This document shows, piece after piece, positions 1 through 12,385 of a stretch of 64,000 bases of DNA. The position numbers and the translations under genes were made by a program. This DNA is from Chrysemys picta bellii (lineage: Eukaryota > Chordata > Testudines > Emydidae): positions 39,050,882 to 39,114,881 of the forward strand of contig NC_088792.1 of NCBI RefSeq assembly GCF_011386835.1, read 5' to 3'. Position 1 is the first letter of the stretch. Every line of letters begins with the position of its first letter. A model generated the notes under the pieces. The model had not been told where the DNA came from. It made no database searches and saw only the letters and a program-made list of their open reading frames with translations.

Positions 1-184
1 CCCCCAGCTCCTGCCCCCCAGCTCCACAGAGCAGTGGGGGACATGATGACAGGGCTCAAGACGGAGGGAGCTTGTTGGCAGCAGCTGCTGTCTCACTTTG
101 CAGATCTACTTAAAAAGGCAGTGTACTTAGAGTGGGGTCAGCATTCTTAAAGGGGCAATGCCCGTCTCTGGCTCTCCCACACAT

Positions 185-186
<2 letters not shown>

Positions 187-252
<66 letters not shown>
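187..252. repeat. (CT)n(CA)n compound microsatellite
   Basis: A run of CT dinucleotides passes directly into a run of CA dinucleotides. It is a plain compound microsatellite, and a short open frame across it is meaningless low complexity. Confidence 0.97.
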
Positions 253-254
<2 letters not shown>

Positions 255-501
255 TGTGTCTCTGTCTCTCTCTGCCATGCTGTCTCCCCTCCCTCCATTC
301 GTGCTGTCTTGTATAGTGTGAGGCTACATTAACAACAATGTGTTAACCCTTGAGGGCTCAGCCAAATGCTAGTTCATCATTTAGCAGTAAGGCATTCTCT
401 GGGAAATATCCTTGCCTCTGACTTCGCCACCTCAGCCAAGCTTCACAATCATCATTGCTGTGTACAGTATTAAATTGTTTGTTTAAAACTTATACTCTCT
501 C

Positions 502-566
502 TGTGTGTGTGTATGTGTGTGTGTGTGTATATATATATATAATTTATATATATTTATATATATAAA
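502..566. repeat. (TG)n(TA)n microsatellite
   Basis: A TG run with one TA interruption grades into TA/TTTATA repeats. It abuts the left edge of the MITE-like element that starts near 568. Confidence 0.95.
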
Positions 567-567
567 A

Positions 568-722
568 TGTTTTGTCTGGCGAAAAAAATTTCCCTGGAAC
601 CTAACCCGCCCACCCCATTTACATTCATTCTTATGGGGAAATTGGATTTGCTTAACATTGTTTCGCGTAAAGTAGCATTTTTCAGGAACATAACTACAAC
701 ATTAAGCGAGGAGTTACTGTAT
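568..722. mobile_element. Pogo/Tigger-like non-autonomous element
   Basis: The right edge, read from the other strand, starts TACAGTAACTCCTCGCTTAA, and the body contains TTAAGCGA-like words and CGTAAAG. This style resembles Tigger-type (TcMar/pogo) terminal regions. No transposase is present. The family name comes from motif resemblance only and the left end is poorly defined. Confidence 0.5.
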
Positions 723-869
723 AGTGCTTTCTATTCAAGTATCTTGGGGCCCAGCCATGAGAGTGGTGGCCTAGAGTCAATGGGAGTAGAAGATGTATAG
801 CACTTCCCAGGAGCCAGGGCACAGGATCATGTTCCCAAAGTTCATTATAAACACTAATTAAGACCCTTA

Positions 870-1145
870 GTACTCCTGGGAGATAGGAAGTAGTAGTATT
901 CCTGTTTTACAGATGAAGCCACAGAGGGACTTGCTCAAAGTTACATAGATTTTTGGACCAGATCTGCTACCCTTACTCATGCTGAATTGCACCTTACTCC
1001 TGGAGTAGCCTAAATGAAGTCAGTGGGATTACTCAAGGACTAATATGCTGAATGTTAGTAAGGGTGGGAGAATCTGGTCCTTTGTGGCAAAGTCAGGTAT
1101 AGAACTCGGATCTCCTGATGCTCAGTGCTATGTTTCACACTGACC
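870..1145 (-). repeat. MIR SINE, antisense, split by a MITE
   Basis: The stretch near 905-950 (TTTTACAGATGAAGCCACAG, then ACTTGCTCAAAGTTACATAG) is the reverse complement of the conserved MIR segment that encodes 'cctcagtttcc...tctgtaaaat'. The match resumes at 1081 with GGCAAAGTCAGGTATAGAAC and CGGATCTCCTGA. The segment between is a foreign palindromic insert (955-1080). Confidence 0.65.
955..1080. mobile_element. Small palindromic MITE inside the MIR
   Basis: The 126-bp insert begins GGACCAGAT and ends ATCTGGTCC, a perfect 9-bp terminal inverted repeat, and its interior is also partly self-complementary. Both sides carry TTT, so a short target duplication is possible. It has no coding capacity. 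The host MIR reads through once it is removed. Confidence 0.7.
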
Positions 1146-2208
1146 ATCCTTTTCCTGAATACACAGTGACGGGCAAGTCAATATCAGACCAAGTTTATAC
1201 TTAGTCTCAAATGTACTTTGGAATCACATCCAAAAAAGCTACATCAAAAGAATGTTAAAGTTGCACAGTCAAGCATTCAGAAGTTAGGAAATGTCAGAAT
1301 TCAGGTAGCACAGACACCTTATCTCCCCCAGTTTGCAGATCATTCTGGGGCTTAGGCAGGAGATAGGCGTCTGAATGCCCGGAGCAAGGTGGCAGTGTGC
1401 ATGTCCTGAGGCTGAAGCATAGGTGACCAGGGAACTTTTACTCTGAAAATATAGGTTCAGAGTGAGTTTAGGCACCTACAGGGTTCAGTGCTATTTTTGT
1501 GGATTGCAGTGAAGCCTGAACTCCAGACTTAGGCACCTAATTACTTTTATGGTTCAGGGCCTAACTGCTTATGCATTTAATTAAAGCAGAACTTGTAACA
1601 CCATTTATAATAGTGCCATCTAGTGATTTCAAATAATATTGCTTCATCTAGATAGATTTTATGCCCTTTGTTTTGTATTGTGGCTAACTTTAGAAAAGTG
1701 TGGTCTCTGGCCACATTGACTAAACTTTGTAAATTAACCAAAGATCTAAACTCCTCCTAGATGGGAGATCCATGACTACAGATTAAGAGACAAATGACAC
1801 CGTAAGAAGTCATGGACAGATTCATGGCACTTTTACAGAGTGGGCCAGTTACATATTAAAAAAATTCCACTGGGTGTTTAAATATAATTCTATAGGTATG
1901 TATTGATTAAACAGTGGTTATACCATAAACTGTGACTTAATTACACCTGAAAACGAACCCTTTACTCCCATTGGGAAGCAGATGCTTAATGGGACTATTC
2001 ATGTGAGTAACTGCTTATTATTGTGAGTAAATAGTTCACAATTCGGCCTTAAGCAATTATTTTATTAATATATAGTACTTGTGTATGAGCAGATGATGTG
2101 AAAAAATACAAGATTGTGTGTGCACTGCAGGAGGAACTTGCTTGTAAGGGAAAGATAACAGTTGTTGCAGGAAATTAGGAGAAAAGAGTTACTTTTGGTA
2201 ATTTCTTA
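1146..2208. other. No recognised gene
   Basis: Ordinary AT-rich DNA. Around 1340-1560 there are several 'TTAGGCACCTA' words that look like remains of a small palindromic repeat also seen near 7860, but no boundary can be drawn. Confidence 0.4.
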
Positions 2209-2480
2209 GGGCTTGTCTACACATGAAATGCTACAGCGGCACTGCTGTAGTGCTTCAGCATAGACACTGCCTACACTGGCAGGAATGGTTCACCCATCAG
2301 TGTAGGTACTCCACCACCCCAAGAGGCGGTAGCTATGTTGACAGAAGAATTATTTGTTGACCTAGCCCTGTCTACAATGGGGGTTAGGCTGGTTTAACTA
2401 TGCCTGTCAGGGGTGTGGATTTTTCACACCCCCTGAGCGACGTAGTTAAGCCAATTACATTTTCTAGTATAGACCAGGCC
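2209..2480. mobile_element. Harbinger-like MITE
   Basis: The left end GGGCTTGTCTACACATG and the right end, read from the other strand as GGCCTGGTCTATACTAG, form an imperfect terminal inverted repeat resembling the ends of the 19,070-23,111 Harbinger element. Flanks are TTA on the left and TTG on the right, compatible with a decayed 3-bp duplication. There is no coding capacity. It could be a deletion derivative of a related element. Confidence 0.6.
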
Positions 2481-5400
2481 TTGATTTTTCATGTTTGTTT
2501 CACTGCAAAAATCCCCTTTTCCTTTTGATTATACCGATATGTAAGTATCCATCTTTGTAGCCAACACCAGCACAAGTTTTAAGGTCGCTAACAAGGGGAG
2601 TTAGAAAAGTGCTTTTCTCTTTCCCCTGGAGGCTGAAGTCAACATTTCTGTGGTATAGTTGGTCTTTTCTAAACCTAGGCCCTTGCAGCTCAAGACTTCT
2701 AAAGAATTAGGGTGTGTCACAGCAGCTGCTGCATCAAACAGATTAGATTAATATAAACTTCAAAATCAGTCCCATCCTCCAGTTCACAAAATACTTCAAA
2801 CACAGCAAGAAATGTCATCTCCCAGTTGATTGAGGCTAATCCACTTAATCTCTTCTTCCTCTTGCATCTGAATGCAAACTGCCGGGATATACCCAATTAC
2901 ATCTCACCAGTCAAAATAAATTCCTCATTCCAAATACTTCAATCAGGTTTTAATAAGAGCCTTCCAGCTCTGTCACAATATCAACCTGGCTTCTAAACCC
3001 ACAAAACAGCTTAAGGAACAATGAACAGAACAGGATCTGCATACTAATTACTGTTAAGGCATCAGCAATTAAAAGTTATTGAACCAAATTCCTTCCTGAC
3101 TTACAACTTGTGATTTCAGTGGGTTTGGATGGGGTGCAAGTCAGGGCAGACTTTGAGCGACAGTCCACAGTAATATTACGAAACAATTATATTAACATTT
3201 TTCCCTTTAGAAACCTTTATTTACACATAAGAGGCCCATTTCTGCAGTCTTTATTAAGGGAAAATCCTCAATGGTAAGGGGGAGTTTTCTCCAATTAATG
3301 ATTAAGATTGAGTCAAACGTACACATCCCTGTCATATTCATGTGAATGTTCTTCATATAATTAGATTGTTTAATGTTCATAAAAGCTTACTGCTTAAGAG
3401 CAGTGCAATACTAGGGTAGAGGTTTCCCTTCTGTCCCTGTGTTTTGGGCATTCTAGAAGATCTACCCTGGTTGAGTAATGCCAGGAAGCGGATTGCTGCA
3501 GCACTTATGGTGGCCAAAAGAATCATTTTATGAAATTTGCTATGTCTCTGACATTCTTTGTTTGGCTAACTGAGCTAACCAACACTGCCTTCCTGGAAAA
3601 ACTGACAATCTATATAGGCACAGGATCCAACTATGAAGACACTTGGTCATTCATGAGAGCATTACAGGTTGACTCTAGGCAGATTGGGCTTCTGATGCCT
3701 CTTTTTTTTAAGCAGGGTGGGGAGTGGTTTTTAGGGAATTATTTATTTTATAATGCTCAGGAGTATTTATCTAGAAATATTTCATATTAGATTATTAAAT
3801 CCACATGCCTGCTTTTTGTTATTGTATTTCCCTATGTTGTCTGTATGGATGTGTGAAAACTTCTGAAAAATAAAATAAAAGCACTATTATAATGCAAAGC
3901 TAAAATTATTAGTCTTAATAGACAAATCTCTTTGGTAATCCAATTCCAGATTTTCCTTTTGAGTGGCATCTAGTTTATGGAGTGGCAATCTTTGTACTGT
4001 TTGCTGTGAGTTGCATTAAGCACCTTTAGTATATCCCCTAATTTCCCTAGATACATTATCATAGGCCTGATATTTATTTAAAAAGCCCCTAAGTAGAAAA
4101 TGAAATCCTGTTCTTTTCTTTACAATTAAAAAAAAAAAAAAAAACCCACATGGCACAAGTCCTAAAACTAAAGAAAAATTATTTTTTTAGAGAAGTTATT
4201 TAAACTTTAAAGGGATAATTTTGTTGCAGCAACATGAGACTGTGTATAAGATGCACAACTTTATGGTTATAGAAACAATTCTAAATCCATTATGTGAGAC
4301 TAGATATGAAAATTTCAGTGAATATCAAAGTGTTGGGCAAACAATTTTTTTATGCTTATTTGTCAAGATTAATAGTAATACATACTGAGGGGTGACACAC
4401 ACACTTTGAAGTGTTTCCTATAACATATTTATCTTGAAATCCAGTAATCTTGGTCTGTTTAAAGACTCATTATTACAGCTTGACCATCATGTTAAAGGTA
4501 GTGACCAGAAGCCTTGTCATTTGCAAAATTCATTAACTTTATATACAGACTATTCTATTACAAGTCAACACCTTGGTTCATGAATTTGTCCTATAGTGTT
4601 TAACCTGGTATATTTCTGAGCAAAGGGGTAAAGATTTTAAAGGATTCAAAAATTTTATCCTCCTTTTCTGATAGTGTAATGGTTTCATGAGTATGATATT
4701 CATAAGTCATTGCCATTACACGATAAAAGTCAATCTGTAATTTTCTTTAATACTCACGTGCTTAAATAGCCATTTATTGGAGTTCTGATATTTGGAATCA
4801 GCTGTGGTGAAGGATGCTGACAATGCCCCCAATCACTAAAGAGTTTGTGCAGTGTGATATCCTGAAACTTCTGGCAACAAATATTTGTGTATAATTTTTG
4901 GCATTATCTTAGTCAACCATGATGTCCAAATTAAAATGTAGTTAAAAAATGTTTATATTCAGCAGTAAACTACCTGCCTTCTCAGGCATAGCACACTAGG
5001 CTATGGTCTGATAAGTTACATGGGAAAACTAGGATTACAAAACTGAAACAGAGTCTAACATTTTACTCCTGCCTTCAATTTTAGAGCTAGAAGGAAGCCA
5101 TGCAATGGGGAAGAGGACCTCATCTTGGCTGTAAATTCTGGGGAGAGGGGAGAAGCAAGCGCAGTGAGGCCTTACTTCTTTGTCCCCTTCCCACAAATGG
5201 GCAGGGAGGAGGCATAGAGGACCTGGGAATGGGGTAGAGCCTTGATCCACCTTCTATGTTCCAAGCAGCAGAGCTGATCTGGGGTGAGAGAAGTGGCAGG
5301 ATGTAATCTGCACCAGATAAGGGATTGGAGCAGATTGCTTCCTCCCTGGAGCACGTGCAGGGAGAGGGGAAGAACTGTGACACAAAATGGACCAAGTTCT

Positions 5401-5600
5401 CCCCTCATTTACACTGGTAATTCTTATTTACTTCATTGGGATTGCAGCGGTATAAAGGCAGAATGTGGCCCAGTGAGTCCAGTGACTGCCTATTTATAAT
5501 CAATCCTATATTGATTGGATTTGATTTAGTGAACTCCCTCAAGTCTAAGTTTCTGGTATTTTCTAGTACATGCAACTTTTAATATTGACTAGGAAACAGA
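2481..5600. other. Quiet AT-rich interval, no recognised gene
   Basis: No transposon ends or host exons were recognised. A poly-A tract lies near 4127-4144. An 86-codon open frame at 3530-3790 (+) has a hydrophobic start but no familiar motif and no visible splice context, so I do not call it a gene. Around 5390-5490 there is a decayed MITE-like segment of the 'TTTACACTGGT' type. Confidence 0.4.
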
Positions 5601-5639
5601 AAGCAAGTAGTAGGATTAAATGGTTAACTTTCATTATGG

Positions 5640-6745
5640 CAAAAGGTTAACAGCAGGATGCCTCAAAGTACCGTACTAAGTCCTGTGCTGTTTAATATAT
5701 TTATTAATGATCTGGAAAGGGGATGAGTGATGAGGTAACAACATTTGTAAATGACAAAGTTGTTTAGGCTAGTCAGGACCACAGAGGACTCTGAGGAATT
5801 TCAGAGAGACCTAAACAAGCTGGGTGAATGGGCAACAAGATGGCAAATGAAATTCGATGTCAATAAATGCAAACTAATGCACATTTGAGGCAAAAGTTTA
5901 AGCAACTCATACACTTTACAGAGTTCTATATTAAATGTATCAACTCATGAAAAGACCTGGGCTTCACTATAGACAGCTCAGTGAAGACCTCTTCTCAATG
6001 TGCAGCTGTAATCAAGAAAGCTAACAAGATGTGATATTGCATAAAGAATGGGACAGCAAACAATGTGGAGAATATTATAATGCCTTTATATAAATCAATG
6101 GTGTGACCTCATCTGGAATACATTGTGCAGAACTTGTCACTCCATCTCAAAAAGAATATTACAGAATTATGGGGGGAGGTTCAGAAAAGGGTGACTGGAA
6201 TGAATAAGGGCATGGGGGGAAAAGGGCTCAGGTTGTTTGCCTTAGAAAGGAAATGAAGAAAAAGGGGCCTGAAAGAAGAACATAAAAGAATGATATTCAA
6301 AAGGTAGAGAAATTCCTGGCCTATCTCAAAGCACAAGAAGAAAGAGACATTCATTAAAATTAAAAGGTGAGAAATTCAAAACCAGTAAAAGGAAATGCTT
6401 TTTCACACAACATGTAATTAAACTGTGGAACTTACTCCCACAAGAAGTTGAGGGCAAGAACTTAACAAGAAAAAAGGATTGAAAATTTAAGGCTATCAAG
6501 AATACATAGTTATAACTGATAATTTTTGTAGAAGTGATATTAAAACATGCTTCAGGGCTTAAGAAAATATTTATTAAGGATCAGGATAGGACTTAATGTG
6601 GAGGCAGATACATCTGGCAGCTGTGGTGTTCTTACCCCTTCCACTGAGGCCTCTGGTGATGGCATCTGTCAGATAGGAGATTGGACTAGAAGGATCTCAG
6701 GTGGGTCTAATTCAGTATGGCAATTCTTATGCTTCTACATTAAGA
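5640..6745 (+). mobile_element. CR1-type LINE fragment, decayed
   Basis: Translating in changing frames gives the C-terminal half of a CR1 reverse transcriptase. A GVPQGSVL-like word near 5655 reads into 'LFNIFINDLE', followed by a stretch resembling FADDTKL with several lesions, 'LGEWATRWQMKFDVNKCKLMH', 'PLYKSMV.PHLEYIVQ' and a final '[21 protein letters not shown]'. It is 5' truncated and full of stops and frameshifts. The 3' UTR ends near 6745 with the 'AGAAGGATCTCAGGTGGGTC' region typical of CR1/L3-like tails. Confidence 0.85.
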
Positions 6746-7226
6746 TGATTTCCTTGCTCTGTCCTATTCCTGTGCTAAGTTGTCCTTAGGGCTGGCTGAA
6801 ATATGGAAAAATTCACTTTTCTGTCCTCCCATTTCCCCTTCCCATATCCCCTCACTTCCTTTTCCATTTTGCCACTAATAAGGAGGGAACCAAAGGAAAA
6901 CTGTAAACTGAAAAATGAGAAGACTAAAATTGTTTTCCAGTTTCATTAAAAAACTGAAAAACACCAAACATATACACACAAATTTGTCATGATAATTTCT
7001 GATTTAGGAATAAAAGCCATATTACATTAAACGGATTTTCATTTGAAAAGTTTTGAACACCTCTAGTTATTACTATGTCTGATTCCTGCTGATACTGCTC
7101 CAACATTCTGAATTTTTCCCTTGAGCAGTGCTCCCCATTTTGCCCATGTGTTACAAGCAGGGTGAGCAGACCTAATGATGTGGGTTAACTATGCGCAGTG
7201 CTCCCAAGCTGCTGGTGAAAGAGTGC

Positions 7227-7250
7227 GTGTGTGTGTGTGTGTGTGTGCGT
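7227..7250. repeat. (GT)n microsatellite
   Basis: A short GT run, interrupted by GC, just upstream of the hAT insertion. Confidence 0.9.
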
Positions 7251-7290
7251 GCACACATGCAAAGAGGATAGGAGAGAAACGGAGTAAAGC

Positions 7291-7646
7291 CAGGGCCGGT
7301 GCTACCATTAAGGCAAACTAGGCGGTTGCCTAGTGCGCCAAGATTTGGGGGTGCCAAAAAGCAGTGCCCCCAATTTTTTTTTACAGCGTTCCTCCCCGAG
7401 CGTGTGGTCGCCGCTCCATTTCTCCCACTTCCCAGACTTGCAGCGCCAATCAGCTGTTTGGCGCCGCAAGCCTGGGCGGAGAATTAGAGCAGGGGCGGAG
7501 TGCTGGGGAGGAGGCGGAGCAGAGGTGAGCTGGGGTGGGGAGCGGGGAGGAGCTGCCACGGGGGGGGCACCTCAGGGTGGAGAGGGGGCGGGGGGCGCAA
7601 GGTGGAAGTTACGCCTAGGGCACGAAACTTCCTTGCACCGGCCCTG
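7291..7646. mobile_element. hAT-type non-autonomous element (CAGGGCCGG)
   Basis: The element starts CAGGGCCGGTGC and ends GCACCGGCCCTG, a perfect 12-bp terminal inverted repeat. It is flanked by AGTAAAGC (7283-7290) and GGTAAAGC (7647-7654), an 8-bp target duplication with one mismatch, the hAT hallmark. The GC-rich interior holds a large imperfect hairpin (7431-7476) around the loop TCAGCTGT. No transposase is encoded. Open frames through it on both strands are GC-rich artefacts. Confidence 0.9.
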
Positions 7647-8074
7647 GGTAAAGCCAGGATATATTTTAATATTTCTTTGGAAAAATTGAAGGCTGGCTTA
7701 CAACAAATACAGGCAAAGATTCCTTAAAAAAAAAAAAAGGTTTATAGAATGAATCTTCTAAATAAGTGGCCTGATTCCTTGGACGTACTGTGCATCCAGC
7801 AGCTCCGACTGGTTTTAATGAAAGATACGTGCTGCTCACACTTTTGAAAAAATCAGGTAATTTATTAAGGTGCCTAAATATGACTTTAGGAACCTAACTT
7901 CAGGCAATTTTTTGAAAATCTCTGCCATAATATACAAATAATGAAAATGTAAAAATCAGTTTATTGCCACTTTTTACTGTTAATACTAAAACAGGGTACA
8001 TTGATTGATATGTCTCAGACTAATCTTTTGAACAGTGATCTTTAAGTCTATACAAATACCATTTGAATAGTAGC

Positions 8075-8950
8075 AGAGTGGAAAATACAAGGTGATGCTG
8101 ACAAACTTAAAGTGATGCACATTGGAAGGAATAACTTGAACTACTCATGCATGCTGCTGGATTACAAACTGTAACCAGGAAAAGAAAAAGAGCTGGGTGT
8201 CACTGAGGACAATTTAATGAAAGTCTTGGCTTAATTGGTAGTGGAAGACAAACTCAATGTGTATAAATAAAGAATGAGATAGAAAGTACTGAAACTATGA
8301 TTATGCCAAATGTAAATAATAGTATTCCATCACCTGGAATGTTGTGTTCAGTTCTAGTCTATCTTTTCCAAAAAAAGATATCAGAAATAGAATGGGTTTA
8401 GATGGCAAATGAATAGAAGCCAGGGAAAACTTCCATATATAGACTAAGTAGGGAGTATGTGGATGAGCGGGGACATGAGAGGGAGATACAAAATATAGAA
8501 AAGTAAGTAAGAAAAACCCATTCTTCCACTACAAAAACAAAGGGGCATCCAATAAAAATGAAAAATAAAATCCCTTAAGTGATCAAAAAGAGCGCTGAAT
8601 TCCTCTCCTCCATCCAGCATGCAATGCATTACTAGCCTGTGGAACTTGTTCAGAAGAGATCAAGGCCAAGAGCTTAGTAAGATAGAAAGAGTGATTAGAT
8701 ACTCACACAGACAATAAGAACATCCAGTTACATGAAAATATATAACTTTTAAAAATTAGAGATATAAGCCCTCATTCTTCAAGGCATGAGTCAACCACTA
8801 AGTAATGGAGGTTAGGATGAAACTGCCCCAATGAACAAGTTATTGTTTAATTGTCCATTTTGCCAGGCTTTAATTCTTCCCTGAAGCTACCTACTGTCAG
8901 AGACACTGTTATGGACTAGATGGACCACTAGTCTGAGCTGGCATGGCAAC
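8075..8950 (+). mobile_element. Old CR1/L3-like LINE fragment
   Basis: Words such as 'CAAACTTAAAGTGATGCACATTGG', 'ATTCCATCACCTGGAATGTTGTGTTC' and, near 8920, 'TATGGACTAGATGGACCACTAGTCTGA' match the order expected of the RT C-terminal region and 3' UTR of a CR1/L3-like LINE on +. It is strongly decayed and no open frame survives. The limits are approximate. Confidence 0.65.
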
Positions 8951-10077
8951 AGTTAAATTTTTTGAATCAGTTTAGAGTGGGATAGAGAGAGGGAACAGGG
9001 AAGGGAAAAGTAAGGGAAAGGCTGCCAGAGGTGAATGACAAGGTAGAAAGAACTAAGAGTAATGGAGAAAATTGATGTCATATTGTGCCATACATCTCTG
9101 GGGTTACTGCAACACTGGAATATTCAGAAGTGGGGCAGAAGAGAATGCATGTGGCAAACTACTGAACAAATTTCAGACTGTGATTTGGTTCTCTGAAATA
9201 CTAGAGGAAAAATTAGTCATTGTTGGAGGATACTAAAGCACATGCAAACCTGTTTAAATCTGTATTTGGAAACATATGTACAAGCAAAACTACCACTACT
9301 ACCTCACCATACCCTTCCCATGAGGAAACAGGTAAGTAGTTCTAATTCTGCCATTGTTCACTCTCAGAGCTTCCTCTGAAAACAAAGGGAGTTTTGCTAT
9401 GTTGGACAACTGCAGAATCAAGCAGAGACACTACTGTAAACACTCCCTTGATGTTTCTAATATGATATAAAAAAGGAATTGGATTCTGAACAGCCAGGGG
9501 GGAAAAAAAGCATATTACCATAAATATAAATGAAAGACCCAGGTGCCAGGATTTAATAAACAAGATGGCGAAAGAAGCAAGACATCTGCCTCATCAAAGA
9601 AGAATTTAATGAAGTTATGTACCATGCAAGATTGTAAAGCATAAATATTTAGTGAAAATAGAAATGGCTTAGATAGTCAGGCTCTAGTAGCCAGAAATTG
9701 CACCAGTAGTAGTCAGAACTGTTGCACCAGCCAGAAAGTGGGAAGAGCAGTCCAGTCGTGGCCATCCACTTTCCCCCTATCCATGACCTGGATACTGGGA
9801 GGCAGAAGGGAACCCATCCTATTCAAGGCACTAGTGCCTTTCCCCCAGCAATATGGGTAGAGAAAGCTTCTCCTAGAAGTTGTGGGCAGGCTCTGTGTAA
9901 GTGATAATATTAGCAGTCTATTCATTCAGGCTTTTTGGCTGGACTCAGCAATGGAGATGTGAAAAGCAGTCTTAGGAGCCTCTCACAGTAGGAGTCATGA
10001 AGAGGGGACTTGTGCCGAGGGAAGAGGCTGATTGTTAGCAAGAATATTTGCATAGGGTTGCCATGTATATTAAGGAG
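8951..10077. other. No recognised gene
   Basis: Mixed AT-rich sequence with short purine-rich stretches near 8990-9060. I see no transposon ends and no convincing exon. Two small overlapping open frames at 9713-9925 lie on opposite strands and have no recognisable motif. Confidence 0.4.
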
Positions 10078-10358
10078 CAGGGTGGATAAAAATCAATGAT
10101 TTAAAAAAAAAATCTGATTTTTTTATTTAAATCAGATTTTTTGATTTAAATCAAATTTTTTTTGATAAAATGTTTTTTGAGGAAAAGACCTATCTAAAGA
10201 TAGTTTTAATTAAGATAGCTTTGAGCTATAATGTATCTCATCATGGAACAGGGATTATAAATTCTAATTCTATAGTATGAGACAATATATTTACGTAATG
10301 TTTAAGAAAATTTTTGTAAATGAGTTCCAATAGTTCATGGATTAGGGACCCAATCTTA

Positions 10359-11236
10359 GAATCATAGAATCATAGAATATCAGGGTTGGAAGGGACCTCA
10401 GGAGGTCATCTAGTCCAACCCCCTGCTCAAAACAGGACCAATCCCCAACTAAATCATCCCAGCCAGGGCTTTGTCAAGCCTGACCTTAAAAACCTCTAAG
10501 GAAGGAGATTCCACCACCTCCCAAGGTAACCCATTCCAGTGCTTCACCACCCTCCTAGTGAAAAAGTTTTTCCTAATATCCAACTTAAACCTCCCCCACT
10601 GCAACTTGAGACCATTACTCCTTGTTCTGTCATCTGGTACCACTGAGAACAGTCTAGATCCATCCTCTTTGGAACCCCCTTTCAGGTAGTTGAAAGCAGC
10701 TATCAAATCCCCCCTCATTCTTCTCTTCTGCAGACTAAATAATCCCAATTCCCTCAGCCTCTCCTCATAAGTCATGTGCTTCAGCCCCCTAATCATTTTT
10801 GTTGCCCTCTGCTAGACTCTTTCCAATTTTTCCACATCCATCTTGTAGTGTGGACACAGTACTCCAGATGAGGCCTCACCAATGTCGAATAGAGGGGAAT
10901 GATCACGTCCCTCGATCTGCTGGCAATTCTCCTACTTATATAGCCCAAAATGCTGTTAGCTTTCTTGTCAACAAGGGCACACTGTTGACTCTCATCCGGC
11001 TTCTCATCCACTGTAACCCTAGCCACTCGGTCCCTAGTCTGTAGCAGTGCATGGGATTCTTCTATCCTAAGTGCAGGACTCTGCACTTGTCCTTGTTGAA
11101 CCTCATCAGATTTCTTTTGGCCCAATCCTCTAATCTGTATCCTATCCCTACCCTCCAGCATATCTACCACTCCTCCCAGTTTAGTGTCATCTGCAAACTT
11201 GCTGAGGGTGCAATCCACGCCCTCCTCCAGAACATT
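10359..11236 (-). mobile_element. CR1 LINE, 5'-truncated, antisense, with TSD
   Basis: The + strand starts with tandem ATCATAGA units, the reverse complement of the CR1 3' tail. It is flanked by AATCTTA at 10352-10358 and 11237-11243, a 7-bp target duplication. The 878 bp cover the CR1 3' end and the last part of ORF2. It is one of the younger CR1 copies here because long frames remain. Confidence 0.93.
10449..11218 (-). pseudogene. CR1 ORF2 C-terminal remnant (reverse transcriptase)
   Basis: Two overlapping frames encode the C-terminal part of a CR1 ORF2 protein, which in intact copies is an endonuclease plus reverse transcriptase that copies LINE RNA into the genome. The first frame (11218 down to 10793) carries FADDTKLGG, the RT catalytic box with both aspartates, then 'PLYSTLVRPHLEYCV'. 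The second (10796 down to 10449) carries '[19 protein letters not shown]' and '[18 protein letters not shown]', the usual end of CR1 ORF2. A frameshift separates them. The endonuclease and most RT blocks are missing through 5' truncation, so it cannot be active. Confidence 0.9.
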
Positions 11237-11400
11237 AATCTTATGAGGTTCCAGCGGCTTCTGTATAGATCATTTAGCTTAATCTTTCTATCTATGGGAC
11301 TCAGTGCTCCGTCTAGAAGATACCATCAGAGATGCTTAGTTTTGCAGTTCTCAAACTGTGGATTTGTGTGTCTAGAGATAACATGCTTGTTAACAGCAAA

Positions 11401-11952
11401 AATGTTTTTAAATAAACAAACAAATAAATAATATATTGAGGTGAGAAATAACAGACCTCAACTCTATTGTCCCTACAATGAAAGAGTTTCCTAGAGAGGG
11501 AGAACTCTTCTCCTCCTAGGGCCCTAGTAAAGAAGGGCTGAAAGAAGTAGGGTTTGAAAAACTGTGATGTTGGGCTATACTGGTGTGGGTGGAAAGGTTT
11601 AGAATAAAATACAGCCTAAACACTAAAAGAAAGTGGGGCTAAGCAGTTTCTGGGGCATCAGAAGAAGGGGACAGAACATGGCCGCATCACATCATCTCTG
11701 TATTTGGAAAGAGCCTAATACATTTTGGATGCTACTGCAATATAAATAATAAGTATCAGTCACAGAAAAATATAGAAAAGATGAAAAATACAATTAAGAT
11801 GCTACCGAGTAATGGGATCTCAGTTGTAACAGACAACTTTCACTGTAATTCAGTTTTAAATGACCATCTAAGGGAGTAGGAAAAACTTGTTGTCTGATAC
11901 AGTTGTTCTTTGACAAAAGATTGAACACAGGGGTTAGAGAAAGCTAACATCT
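11401..11952. other. No recognised gene
   Basis: AT-rich sequence without recognised transposon ends. A short (AAAT/AAAC)n-like run lies near 11408-11430. Confidence 0.35.
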
Positions 11953-12385
11953 AGGCTATGTCTGCATAGTACACTACTTGAAGCAGCACATAGGGAATGC
12001 ATAGCTACACACAGCAGTGAAAAGCAGGCTGTGTCCACACTGTGGTGTGTAGCTACATGTGTCAGTGAAAGGCTCTGGCAATGGGGAAAGGCTTGGCAGC
12101 AGGGAGCTACCAGAGCATTTCCCCACTGTTGGATCCTTTCTCTTTGGCAGGAAAAGGCTCCAATAGCTCCCTGAGACAGGGAGAGGCTTCAGCGGTGGGG
12201 AGGTGGTTGGATGCTGCTACACCGCTAAAGAGAGCCACATAATGTACATACCCACAGGATTCAAGGGTCTTTACTCGGCTAAGCAGTGCCTCACCATCTA
12301 TACTGCTACTTATGCCCATGCTGGGGGTCATGTAGTGTATGTATTCTACACACCGCTTAAAGGAGTGTGCAGTGTAGACATACCT
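11953..12385. mobile_element. Harbinger-like MITE
   Basis: The left end AGGCTATGTCTGCATAGT and the right end, read from the other strand as AGGTATGTCTACACTGC, form an imperfect terminal inverted repeat with the GTCTACAC-type core of the 19-kb Harbinger element. The interior holds partly palindromic 'CTACAC' words. A frame on each strand crosses it without motifs. The target duplication is unclear. Confidence 0.6.

Larger units (their letters stand above)
10079..11400. repeat. AT-rich interspersed repeat split by CR1
   Basis: It begins CAGGGTGGATAAAAATC and contains repeated GATTTAAATC palindromes (10100-10160). The sequence stops at 10358 at the antisense CR1 and resumes at 11237 after duplicated AATCTTA, which shows that the CR1 landed inside it. 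The CAGGG start suggests a hAT-like non-autonomous element, but I cannot place the right end. The value 11400 is an estimate. Confidence 0.5.

Noticed and set aside
132..332. Serine/leucine and histidine/threonine repeat frame
   Set aside because: It is the translation of the CT/CA microsatellite.
3530..3790. 86-codon frame with a hydrophobic start
   Set aside because: No recognised motif, no splice or promoter context and no sign of constraint visible in one sequence.
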